Part shown: piece by piece, positions 45,801-56,950 of the stretch
How positions within the stretch are numbered: position 1 is the stretch's first letter
Layout of the letters: each line of letters begins with the position of its first letter
Assembly (NCBI GenBank): GCA_023105745.1
Contig: JALGQZ010000003.1
Span: 41,741,185 to 41,805,184 of the forward strand
DNA: 64,000 nucleotides
Direction of reading: 5' to 3'
Source: Austropuccinia psidii
Lineage: Eukaryota; Basidiomycota; Pucciniomycetes; Pucciniales; Sphaerophragmiaceae
Notes under the pieces: generated by a model
Databases searched by the model: none
Told to the model about the DNA's origin: nothing
What the model saw: only the letters and a program-made list of their open reading frames with translations
Made by a program: the position numbers and the translations under genes

Positions 45801-46020
45801 TATTTGCCAAATTTTTTGCTTTCCCAAGGGTATTACTTATGTCCAAGTTAATCAATTCAGAAGATATTGGTGCAGGTTGGTTATTTTGAGTCACAATAAC
45901 AGTACTATTATGGTCTGAATTAATAGTGCTTGCAGGAACAATGCTGGTGACTGTTGAGGCTGTTTCAATATTTTCTTGTCTTACCACGTTGTCAGACAAT
46001 AAAATTAATGAAAAAACCAA
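45801..46020 (-). CDS. B2 leader exon
   Basis: Encodes VRQENIETASTVTSIVPAST, NSDHNSTVIV and a conserved end INLDISNTLGKAKNLAN. Compared with B3, differences are mostly conservative (Ile/Val, Ser/Thr, Glu/Asp), as expected of coding DNA. Opens without a clear ATG; the 3' splice site seen in B3 (ATTTTAG) is changed here to ATTTTATTG. Role unknown. Confidence 0.5.
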
Positions 46021-46206
46021 TTAATTAAGTAATAAAAAGGGTATTTCAAAAAAGAAATAACAATATAAGCCTCACTTATAATATGAAAAAAATTTATTTT
46101 TTATGGATTTTTTTGGATTATAAGTATTTTTTATGTATTTTTAAATTTTTCAATATAAGAAAAAAAAGATTTAAAAAGAGTAAGAAAAATATTTCACAGG
46201 TAAAAT

Positions 46207-46226
46207 ATCATGGCTGGACCCCCAAA
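46207..46226 (-). promoter_or_regulatory. Putative primer-binding site of B2
   Basis: The minus strand reads TTTGGGGGTCCAGCCATGAT immediately after the 5' LTR end CCTTACA. It shares the TGGGGG core with B3 and element A. Confidence 0.55.
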
Positions 46227-48133
46227 TGTAAGGTGTGGATATGAAACTTTGATTAAAAATCAAGTACTTTTCCTGTCCTCAAAATTTGTATAAGGTAAAA
46301 ATCAATTAAAAATAGTAAGAAATATTATTTTTATGAGAAAACACGCCAATTTTATTGTTTCTAACTTTATTAGTATAAAACAATAACTTTATAAAGATTT
46401 ATTGTTTTACCAACATTAAAAATTTATCCAAAAATTTAAGGCTACAAAAGAAATTTCTTAAAGAGCTATTTCAATTGGAATTAATTGAGCAAATAACTGC
46501 AAGCAATTAATTAAATAACAAAGTCTTTAAAAAGAATATTAAAGAGAAAACACGCCCAAAAGTGACCAGAGTGAATTTGGAAACAAAGTGACAAAGTTTA
46601 CAGTGATGAAAGATGCTTTAATTCACTTTTGGGGTGGTTCAGGGGTAAACATGATTATAATGATTTTTTCACGTGGTTAAAAGGTTTAAAATGATATAAG
46701 AAAGGTGGTTGGAATCTTTTATTGATTGGTTTAACAATGTTTAAACTAATTATAAAAGGAAAAGATTCTAACATGAAGAGAAAAGTGGGGCAAAGAAGAC
46801 ATTCTTTTATAGCCATCAATTCTCTTACTCCAAAAGTAAAATTTACTCTTGTCAGTCGGAAAAACAGTCTGACAACAGAAAAGCCAATTATGGCATCATT
46901 GAACCCTGGTTTAGACCAAAAAGGGTTGGTTTAAGCCATTTTTAGCCATTTTTAGCCATTTTAGACCCTTAAATCAGCCATTAGTATAGCAATACCAGGC
47001 CTAGAGCCTTCAAAACACGTGAGAATGTGTGTAAGAGGCGTAGAAACCAGTTAAAACTGTTTTTACTAAGATTGTTTTATCTTAAGGGTAGTTTTACCCT
47101 CTTGGCAACAGCTAAAACTACCCCAATTGGTATTAAAACCTCATCATCAATTGAGTCCACAGACCCTGTAACTCAATTCCAGGCCAAAAGTGATGAACTT
47201 TTGCGTGAATTTTGACATCCCACGCCTGTCAGCAAAGATTTTGGGGGTCTAGCTCCGCCTTAGAGCTGGAGTTCCTTTTCCCCCCCAAATTTAATCTTTC
47301 CAATTTCTTTTTCCTTTAATTGCTCATCATGTATTATACTTATAATTTACATATGTAATTCAATTGAGTTGTAAAGTTCAATACAGTAATAATTGACACC
47401 TCATATGTAAATCAACGTTCACTTATGTAATACACACGCACATTTTGAAATTTCAATTGAATTCAATTGAAAATACTTTAATTCCTCATAACTTCTAAAA
47501 TATACACAACACCTCAATTTTAACACAAAAATCAAGGTTCACTTATGTAATACACGCGCACATTTTGACATTTCAATTGAATTCAATTGAAAATACTTCA
47601 ATTCCTCATAACTTCTAAACTAAACACAACACCTCAATTTTAACACAAAAATTGATGGTTAACACCACATGTGGTGTGAATTAAATTAAAGTTTTGTGGA
47701 TTTTCAACTTTTGTATTGAAAATACTAAAAACTTAATTTAAGCTTATTTAGAGTTGAGTTACAAGAATTTCACTCAGAGGTGACCCCACCTAATTTTTTA
47801 GGTGGAATCCAATGGTGAAATAGTTTTTATATGTTTATTTAATGGATAAAAAGTTATAATAATATTTATTCAACTTTTTTCCAAATTTGTTTATTTTTTC
47901 ACAATTTTGTTAAAATTTCATTTTTACTTAATTTTTTCAAGTATAAATGTAATTTTATACTTACAAAATTTAATGTATTTTTGTTTTTAAATTGTAATTA
48001 ATTTTTTATTTTTAATATAATCTTATATTTATATTTTGATTTTTATTTTAATAATATAAATTTTATTTATATTACCACATTATTTTTAAATTTGTGGTCT
48101 TTTGGGTATATGAAATTACCTCTAAGGCTCACG
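46227..48133 (-). repeat. 5' LTR of B2, with an internal 120 bp duplication
   Basis: 1907 bp, longer than other B LTRs because 47411-47530 is repeated in tandem at 47531-47650 with about six differences. It also lacks about 20 bp (the ACTCTACAAGAGAT stretch near 46435). Ends CTCACG where CTCACA is expected. Confidence 0.88.
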
Positions 48134-48138
48134 GTGTA

Positions 48139-49536
48139 CAAAAGCTGAAAATTCTCAAAACCTTGATTTAATTCACACCACATGTAGTGTTAACCATCAA
48201 TTTTTGTGTTAAAATTGAGGCGTTGTGTGTAGTGTAGAATTCATGAGGAATCGAAGTATTTTCAATTGAAACGTCAAAATGTGTGCATGTATTACATAAG
48301 ACAACTGTAATTTACATATGAGGTATCAATTATTACAGTTGTTCATTTTGAAACCCAGTTGAATTTTATGTGTAAATTACAAGTGTATTACATGATGAGG
48401 AATTAAAGAAAAAATAAATTGGAAAGATTAATTCTGGGGGGGAAAGGAGCTCTAGCTCCAAGGGGGAGCCAGACCACCAGAATCCTTGCTGACAGGCCTG
48501 GGATTTCAAAATAAATGCAAACGTTCATCACTTTGGGCCTGGAATTGAGTCACAGGGTCTGTGACTCAATTGATGATGAGGTTTTGATACCAACCAGGGC
48601 AGTTTTAACTGTTGCCAAGAGGGTAAAACTAGCCTTAAGCTAAAAATTTCTTGATAAAGACAGTTATAACTGGTTTCTACGTCTCTTACACACACTCTGA
48701 CGTGTTTTGAAGGCTCTAGACCAGGTATTACTATAGTAATGGCTGTTTTAAGGGTCTAAAATGGCTGATTACAGCCAAAAATGGCTGAAATCAGCTGTTT
48801 TTTGGTCTAAACCAGGGTTCAATGATCCCATAATGGGCTTTTCTGTTTTCATAGTGTTTTCCACAACTGAAAAGAGTAAAACTTACTTTTTGGAGTAAGA
48901 AAATTGATGACTATAAAAGAATGTCTTCTTTCACCCACCTTTTTCTTCATGTTAGAATCTTCTTCTTTTATAATCAGTTTGAATCCTGTTAAAAAAACAA
49001 ATAAAAGATTCCAACCACCCTTTCAATATCATTTTTAAACTTTGAACCACGTTAAAAATCATTATAATCATTGATTCTAACTCTTATAATCAGTTTTACC
49101 CCTTGAACCACCCCATAAGTGAATTAAAACATCTTTCATCACTGTTAACTTTGTCACTTTGTTTCCAAATTCACTCTGGTCACTTTTGGGCGTGTTTTCT
49201 CTTCAAATAACTTTTTAAATGATTTTTTCCCTAATTAATTTCTTTCAGTTCTTTGCTCAATTAATTACAATTTAAATTTCTCTTGAAGAAATTTCTTTTG
49301 TAGCATTAAATATCTCTTGTAGAGTATTTTTGGATAATTTTTTATTGTTGGTAAAACAATAAATCTTTATAATATTATTTTTTTATACTCATAAAGTTGA
49401 AAAGAATGAAGTTGGCTTTTTTTTCTCTTAAAAATATTATTTCATACTATTTTTAATTATTTTCTTACCTTATACAAATTTTGAGGACAGGAAATTTAGT
49501 TGATATTGAATCAAAGTTTCATATTCACACATTACA
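48139..49536 (+). repeat. 5' LTR of B3, right part
   Basis: Continues the LTR begun at 26075-26503 (CAAAAGCTGAAAATTCTC onward), includes TATAAAAG at 48912-48919 and ends TTCACACATTACA. Diverged from other B LTRs, in keeping with B3 being older than B2. Confidence 0.88.
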
Positions 49537-49556
49537 TTTGGGGGCCCAGCTGTGAT
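49537..49556 (+). promoter_or_regulatory. Putative primer-binding site of B3
   Basis: TTTGGGGGCCCAGCTGTGAT directly after the LTR end, same core as element A. Confidence 0.6.
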
Positions 49557-49761
49557 ACTTTACCTGTGACATAATTTTTTACTCTTTTCAAATGTTTTTT
49601 TTGTTATATTGGAAAATATAAAAACATATAAAAAATACTTATAATTGAAAAAAAAACATAAAAAATACTTTTTGTTAATATTACAAGTGAGGAATTATTT
49701 TTTCATTTCTCTCTTGGAAAAATGTTTTTTACTTAATCAATTGGCTTTTTCATTAATTTTA

Positions 49762-49960
49762 GTGCCTGACAGAATGGTAAGACAAGAAAATATTTATACA
49801 TCCTCAGCAGTAACAAGCATTATTCCTGCAAGTACTGTGAATTCTGACCATAATAGTACAATTATTATATCTCAGATAAATCAACCAGAACTGATTTCTT
49901 CTGATTTAATTAACTTGGATATAAGTAATACGCTTCAGAAGGCTAAGAATTTGGCAAATA
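49762..49960 (+). CDS. B3 leader exon
   Basis: Preceded by TTTTTCATTAATTTTAG (AG at 49761-49762), a good 3' splice-site context. Encodes VPDRMVRQENIYTSSAVTS, PASTVNSDHNST and INLDISNTLQKAKNLAN, then the donor GTAAGTTTTT at 49961. Without splicing the frame closes at 49977. Homologous to B2 45801-46020. Remains open although the rest of B3 gag is badly broken. Confidence 0.5.
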
Positions 49961-50035
49961 GTAAGTTTTTGATGTAAAATTACTATTTTAACCTTTTTAA
50001 TCATAAAACATGCCTTCAACCACATCAGGAGCCAG
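49961..50035 (+). other. Candidate intron with two acceptors (B3)
   Basis: Donor GTAAGT at 49961 in phase 1. Acceptor CATCAG (AG 50027-50028) gives 68 nt and joins the gag (P2) frame; acceptor GCCAG (AG 50034-50035) gives 75 nt and joins the P1 frame. Positions agree with B2. Confidence 0.5.
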
Positions 50036-52417
50036 CTATAGCCCCTCAAGAATCTCTTAAAAAGCTCATAGACATGATTATGGCAGAAGCCAATCAGTTA
50101 CAGAAGGAAAAGAGTCAGTTGATGACTTCCAAATTAAGAAATTATGTCACTCTGAAGCTGATAATACTGTTCTTCCTTCAAACAGAGCTGACACCGCCAT
50201 ATGAAGCCCCAGTGGACATATAGAAAGCCATCCAGAAGGCTTACAACAATGCATTTCAGCACAAAGAGTACCAGATCCTTGCAGATCTGTGGAAAAACTG
50301 CATGTATTCTTACTTGACTGTGAGAAAATTCTTGAGCCATCCCAACACTTGCAAGTTACTCAATGGATGGAATCCATTGATGGAAAAGCAGAACATGATG
50401 CTTTTAACAGCATGATGGAGGAAAAATAACCCTCCACCACCCAAGCAAGTGCCAGAAACGGCCCCAGTAGCCAGCAGCAGAAATTACAACGTGAAAAAGC
50501 AACCACAAGCTCAAAAAAAGGGCAAAGGCAAGGCACCAGCCGCAAAACCTTACAGCCAGAGCTACAGAATCCCAAACATTTTGCAGGATGCCATTAAAAT
50601 GTATTTTAGATGGCCAGAACAATGATGGAGTTACAGAAAAAGGAGGAAGCCGGATTAAAATATCAGAAATTATTTCTGACATTTTTGATTCAATCCCAGA
50701 GGTTCATGAAGCTATAAATGATGTAAAAAATCATGTTTCTGATAAACATTCATCCAATTGTAACAATCTTAAAACAAGAAAATTAACTCTGAGCCAAATA
50801 AATGAGACACTTATGTGTTTTGAAAAATTTTCAAGAGCAATTAAAACTTCCAATAATGACAATTCATTTCAAAATAAATTGAATGAACAATCTTCCATTA
50901 TTAAAGAATTTACAGCCAAATAGTCTAAATTCAATATTGATGACACAATTGAAACAAGAATAAAACAAGCCATAAGTACTATCTCCGAGGAGACAAAAAA
51001 TGTTCTTGAGAATATTGCAAAATCATTTACTGAAGTAAAGACATAACAATTGCCTTGAAAAAGTATTTTTACATCTCACAAGAGAAAATATCAAGATTAA
51101 CAATGAAGTTGGATCAGCGCACCTCTGATAACACTAGACAAACAGAACTATGGCAATAATTGACAAAAACAGAAGATAATCATAGAACTAATGTAATAAA
51201 TTCATTAAAAAGTTTCAAACATGAATTCAGAAATTCCCAAAGGCGTAACAACAGTAAAATGACTGATATTGAACAATTACTTCACACCTTACCAAAAATT
51301 TCTACACCTTTGAATAAGAATGAGGGCACAAGAATTCCAAATCCACACGTATTGGAGGTTGAGAACTCACAGTTAAAAAATGAATTTTTCACTTCTTTTC
51401 ATAACTTGGAACCATCAATTGGCCAAGAACTCTTGAAATAAGTACCAAAACTTAAAGAATGGCCTGACTTTAGTGGTGAAGAAGAACATGACCGTATGGA
51501 ATTGATCAGAGGTATTGACATGATTAAGGAGGATCTTTAATTAACACACAGATTGGTAACAGCAAGATTTAACACCTTGTTTACCAGATCAGCCCATCGA
51601 TGGTATATCAAATTAAGACAAGCACATGGACACCAAAGTTGGACTTGGTGGAAAACCCAAATTATCAACAAATGGCCCAATGATGCTTGGAAATTTCAAG
51701 TGGAAATGGCCTTTTAATATTCCAAATTCAATTCTGAGAAATAAAAACCTTTACCATGGTTTTGCCAACAAAAGGACAGATTAACAGCATTGTATCCTGA
51801 CATGTCAGAATTTATGATCCAGAAAGATTCAGAGAAAATGTGGAGGTTACTTAGAGCATGCTCTCAAAAGTAGGACTACTGAACAATTTTCAGCAAAAGA
51901 CATTATTAATATATTAGAAGAAGTAACCACCAGAACCAGGATTGGTTCTAGTAAAGTGAATCTCAAAACAAGGTTTAATACACCTTGGAAAGATTTTGTG
52001 GACAAAAATCCCAAAGGAAATTGTAGTAATATCAAGTATAAATTTGCAGATATAATCAGAATGTGCCATATTTGCCAAAAGCACCACCCACTTAGCTAAT
52101 ACATGTCCAAACAGGGGGAAATAAATGAAATTTACATTGAAAAAGAAACTGATGTTGAAAAAGATGATAATATGATTGAAGAAAATTCACATGATAAGTC
52201 ATCAATATTTTCTGAATATTCAAAAGATATAGACAATATCAATTTCACTTTTGACATCATGGAATCTTATTCCCACTTGCCACAATTCAGCAATGGTCAA
52301 CTTGATTTGTCAAAAATTCAAGGTGCACAACTTGTGAAAAACAAACCAAAAAGGGGAAAAGGTTATACAGCTGGTATCTCCTGTATAACAGAAGTGGTAC
52401 AACAACAAACCCACTAG
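50010..52417 (+). pseudogene. B3 gag relic with overlapping P1 remnant
   Basis: Gag frame starts at 50010 (MPSTTSGASYSPS) and has early stops. P1 (from 50036 to 50625) shows IDMIMAEANQLQKEK, LADLWKNCMYSYLTVRKFL and NGWNPLMEKQN with TAG at 50221 and TGA at 50413. Later gag pieces: 50588-50923 (SDIFDSIPEVHEAINDVKN), 51160-51441 (FHNLEPSIGQELLK), closed capsid sequence at 51442-52085 (SWTWWKTQI-like at about 51640), 52103-52417 acidic linker. Many indels and stops; not functional. Confidence 0.75.
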
Positions 52418-55105
52418 CCCTTTACTTGACCCAGGAGGCTTCTTCTCTTGTGATGGCAAATCTTTTCTTAAAACTTGTGTACTAAATTTTGAAGACCAAT
52501 AGTTACAAATTGATGGCATAAAATTCAATAGTGCACGTAATCCAATGGAAGCATTGGGAATTTTTGAGACCAATGTCATATTTCCTTATATTAATGGAAA
52601 TTTAAACATCACTTTTGAATTGCTTGTTATGGAAGATTGCTCTAGTACCGATTTTATTTTGTGAAACAACTATTTGATCATGTATGGCATAGACTTACAT
52701 AACAACAAGGACATATACTTTAATATTGGAGAAAATAAGCATCAAAAATTTGCCTTTTTACAATTTAAAAGACAAATTACAGTAAGTAAAGTAGAACCAG
52801 TCAACTTAGAGCTGGAAAAATTCAAATCTGAATAGTTAAATGAAGCTGAAATAAGCCTTCATCTGACTGATAGTCAGGAAAATGAACTTTCTTCCCTTTG
52901 ATATGACCCCAGAGAACTATTTGCATCAGAAAAAAAAACTTTGGGAGCAATTATTGGTCATGAAGTTGACATTATCCTTAAGATTGAGAGACCTTATCCA
53001 CCAATATTAAGAAGACCTGCATATCCAGTAAGTCCTAAATCAGGAGAAGCTCTGGAAATTCATATTAAAAAACTTCTAGACCTTGGTTTAATAAGAAAGG
53101 TTGGCCATAATGCAGAAGTAGAAATACTTGGTGCTGCACTTCATCAAGTCCAGATTATCAATGTGAAACCTGTGGAAGGACCCATATGCTGCATACCCAG
53201 GAAAATCAAACCAACTGAAGCCAGATATGGGACAAGTCAAATGGAGTATTTATGCCTTGTCTTGGACTTGGATAAATTGAAATACTTCCTTCAGGGATGT
53301 GTATTTGAAGTAATAACAGATTTTACCGCTGTTGAGTCACTTTTAAACATGAAGACGCCTAACAGACATATGCCCAGAGGGCAAATAGCCATACAAGAAT
53401 ATAGGGGCAATATTACTATTGTTCACAAAGATGGGAAAATTCATAAAGATGCATATGGACTAAGCAGATGGGCACTACCAAATAATATTGATAATCCTGC
53501 TTATGTTCCGGAAGAAGCTTCCCCACAAATCCCCATAGAAGGAATCAGTGTTACAAAACTGAACACCACTTTCTTCAGGGAGGTAAGAAACAGTTTTACT
53601 CAGGATAAAATTGTAGCATTTTATGCAATCACTTACTAGGGACTGTAAAGACAATTCTTTGATACATGCCTTAGATGAGATATAGAAAAAAAGCATATGA
53701 TGAAGGAAGGTTCCACTTACTGGATGGTATCATTTACCACAGAACTAAGCATACATGTGTCATGAAAGTTGTGGCAAGGTCCTTGATCAATTTTGTACTT
53801 AAAGAATGCAATGACACCCCTTTCTCAGGACAGAACAAGAGAAAAAGTAAAAACCTGCATATGGTCGCCAATGTGGAAGAACAATGTTGCAGAATATTGA
53901 AAAACCTGTGAAAGATGTCAAAAAGCAAATAAATCCACTGGAAAAAGATGTGAAAATACAATCAAGATCCAAGAACCCAGAAGACCTTGGGAGATTGTCC
54001 ATATGGATTAGGTGACTGGCCTGCCATAAGGGGGTGACAGAAGCTATAATGCTTGGATAGTGATTGTTGACAGATCTAGTAAAGCTCCAATCTTTCTACT
54101 ATGTCACAAGGATGATACAGCCATGGATTCAGCTCTCCAGATAAGGAATAGAGTAGTTTCATGGACTGGCATATTCACAAACATCATTAGTGAAAGAGGT
54201 CCCAAATGCACCTCAGCGCTATGGACAAATCTCCACCAACTATTTGGGATAAAATTATCCTTCTCTACAGCCTACCACCCACAAACTGATGGTTTGGCTG
54301 AAAGGATGATCCAAAACTTAGAAGACATGGTAAGAAGATGTTGTGCATGTGGCATTGAGCTCAAACATAGTGATGGATTTGCCCATGATTGGTGTACTCT
54401 TTGACCAGCACTAGAATTGGCATATAAGACATCCATTAATGCCAGTACCAATCAAACTCCTGCTATTCTGTAAAAAGGATGGAATCCTTAATTATGTCAA
54501 GCTTCCTTGAGGAGAGATTTGGTTGAGATACATCCTACAGCTGCTAGCTTCAAAGTAATGCTAGAAAAAACTAGAAAACATGCAATAAGGTGCATGGACG
54601 ACTCTTCTGCATATGCTAAGGACAAATGGGACAAGTCACATGCCACTCCAGATTTTGAGGTGGGTGATTTAGTACTTGTATACACTACTAACTTCAATAA
54701 AATCAAAGAATTTAAAATGCTCAAAGACTCCTTTGCAGGACCTTTTTGATTAAGGCCCTTCATGGAGAAAATGCTGTGGAAGTAGAATTCTCTGAAGAAC
54801 TTAGGAATAAGCATCCTACATTTCCAGTGAGCTTGATAGAGCCATATAAATCTACTGATGCTGGAAAATTTCCTTTGAGGAATAAAGTTCCCCAACCTAT
54901 ACCTCCTATTGCATTATATTGTATTAAGAAGATTACCAAAGTTTTCAAAGAGATAAAGTTAAGAACCAACAAAGTAAGGGAATACCTTGTTAGGTACAGT
55001 GACCCAACTTGTGAAGATGAATGGTTAGTAGAAAAGGACATACCTGAAGCTACTAAGCTTCTCAGAAGGTTCAGAAACACTAGAAATAACAATATTACAA
55101 ACTAA
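52418..55105 (+). pseudogene. B3 pol relic lacking the RT core
   Basis: Protease starts LLDPGGFFSC (DPG 52428-52436). At 52941-53639 an open frame joins RT N-terminal sequence (GHNAEVEI) straight to RNase H (LGAALHQVQ) near 53125; about 270 codons including the YxDD site are missing while the frame stays open. Then 53675-53911 (zinc region, frameshifted), integrase core 54060-54404 where SDRDP has become SERGP, C-terminal region 54507-54749 and chromodomain 54746-55105 (VREYLVRYSDPTCEDEWLVEK). Clearly inactive. Confidence 0.85.
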
Positions 55106-55116
55106 TGTTCTTTTTT

Positions 55117-55128
55117 AGGGGGGTGGAA
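55117..55128 (+). promoter_or_regulatory. Polypurine tract of B3
   Basis: AGGGGGGTGGAA directly before the 3' LTR start TGTGAGCC. Confidence 0.8.
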
Positions 55129-56950
55129 TGTGAGCCTTAGAAGTATTTTCATATACCCAAAAGACCACATATAACAAAATGAGACACAAATATAAATAAA
55201 ATACATTTATTTATATTATCAAAATGAAAATTGAAATATATATACAAATTTATATACAAAAATAAAAATTCAATTATAATTTAAAATAAAAATTACATTG
55301 AATTTTTAAATTATGAAAATGCATTTTTACCTGAAAAAATTAAGTAAAAATTAATTTTTAATAAACTTAATGAAATTAAAATATTTTTGGTAAAAGGTTG
55401 CATAGAATATATTATCACTTTTTATCCAATAAATAAACTTAATAAAATTACTTCACCACTGGATTCCTCATAAAAAAATAAGGTGGGGTCACCTCTAGGT
55501 AAAATTTCTGTAACTCAACTCTAAATAAGCATAAATTAAATTTTTAGTGTTTTCTGTACCAAATTCAAAAATCCTTGAAGCTTTATATTAATTCACACCA
55601 CATGTAGTTTTAACCATCAATTTTTGTGTTAAAATTGAAGTGTTGTGTGTAGTTTAGAAGCCATGAGGAATTGAAGTGTTTTCAATTGAAATCTCAAAAT
55701 GTGCATGTGTATTACATAAGTGATCTTTAATTTCAAATGAGGTATCAATTATTTCAGCTGTGTACTGTAAAATTTCAATTGAATTGCATTTTTAAATTAC
55801 AAATGTATTACATGATGAGGAATGAAAGAAAAAATAAATTGGAAAGATTAAATCTGGGGGGAAAAGGAATTGTAGCTCTAAGCGGGAGCCAGACCCCCAA
55901 ACTCCTTGCTGACAGGCATGGGATGTCAAAATCCAGGCAAATTTTCATCACTTTTGGCGTCAAATTGACTCATAGGGTCTGTGACTCATTTGATGATGAG
56001 GTTTTGATACCAACCAGGGAAGTGTTAACTGTTGCCAAGAGGGTAAAACTACCCTTAAGCGAAAGATATCTTGATAAAGACAGTTATAACTGGTTTCTAC
56101 GTCTCTTGCACACACTCTGACGTGTTTTGAAGGCTCTAAACCAGGTATTACTATAGTAATGGCTGATTTAGGGGTCTAAAGTGGCTAAAAATAGCCAAAA
56201 ATGGCTGAAATCGGCACTTTTTTGGTCTAAACCAGGGTTCAATGATGCCATAATTGGCTTTTCTCTTTTCAGGGTGTTTTGAACGACCAACAAGAGTAAA
56301 TTTTACTTTTGGACTAAGAAGATTTATGGCTATAAAAGAATGTCTTCTTTGCCCCACTTTTCCCTTCATGTTAGAATGTTTTCCTTTTATCATTAGCTTA
56401 TAGACTGTTAAACCAATCAATAAAAGATTCAAACCACCCTTTTTATATAATTTTTAACCTTCTAACCACGTGAAAAGATCATTATAATCATTGATTGTAA
56501 CTCTTATAATCATTTTTACCCCTTGAACCGCCCCATAAGTGAATTCAACTATCTTTCATTACTGTTAGCTTTGTCACTTGGTTTCCAAATTCACTCTGGT
56601 CACTTTTGGGAGTGTTTTCTCTTTAAATACCTTTTTGAATACTTTTCCTTTAGTTAATTCCTTGCAGTTCTTTGCTCAATTAATTCCAATTGAAATTTCT
56701 CTTGAAGAAATTTCTTTTGTAGCCTTAAATATCTCTTGTAGAGTATTTTTGGATAAATTTTTATTGTTGGTAAAACAACAAATCTTTATAATATTATTTT
56801 TTTTACATATAAATTTAAAAAAATGAAATTGGAATTTGATTTCTATTAAAAATACTATTTCATACTACTTTAAATCATTTTCTTACCTTATACAAATTTT
56901 GAGTACAGGAAAAGTCCTTGATTTTTAATCAAATTTTCATATCCACACCT
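55129..56950 (+). repeat. 3' LTR of B3
   Basis: Starts TGTGAGCCTTAGAAG and follows the B LTR to CATATCCACACCT, with the last four or so bases eroded. Beyond it E coding sequence resumes. Confidence 0.85.

Larger units (their letters stand above)
26504..48133 (-). mobile_element. Element B2: family B element inserted in the 5' LTR of B3, hosting element A and a solo LTR
   Basis: Left LTR (3' LTR) is 26504-27698 plus 37333-37959; internal region 37960-46226; right LTR (5' LTR) 46227-48133. Flanks CTGTA (26499-26503) and GTGTA (48134-48138) match at four of five bases and are a plausible target duplication. The interrupted B3 LTR continues across (TTTTCTGTA then CAAAAGCTG; the uninterrupted LTR at about 62018-62040 reads TTTTCTGTACAAAAG). 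The right LTR ends CTCACG where CTCACA is expected. Gag-pol is nearly full length, with few lesions. Confidence 0.88.
26075..56950 (+). mobile_element. Element B3: family B element inserted in E, itself hosting B2
   Basis: Its 5' LTR begins at 26075 (TGTGAGCCTAGAGG), is cut at 26503 by B2, and resumes at 48139 (CAAAAGCTGAAAATTCTC), ending TTACA at 49536. Then follow a primer-binding motif, leader exon, gag, pol, polypurine tract and 3' LTR (55129 to about 56950). E coding sequence lies on both outer sides (RT motif start before 26074, pre-RT segment after 56951), which shows the insertion site. I could not find a target duplication; the last bases of the 3' LTR look eroded (CCACACCTACTA for CCACACCTTACA). 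Confidence 0.82.
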
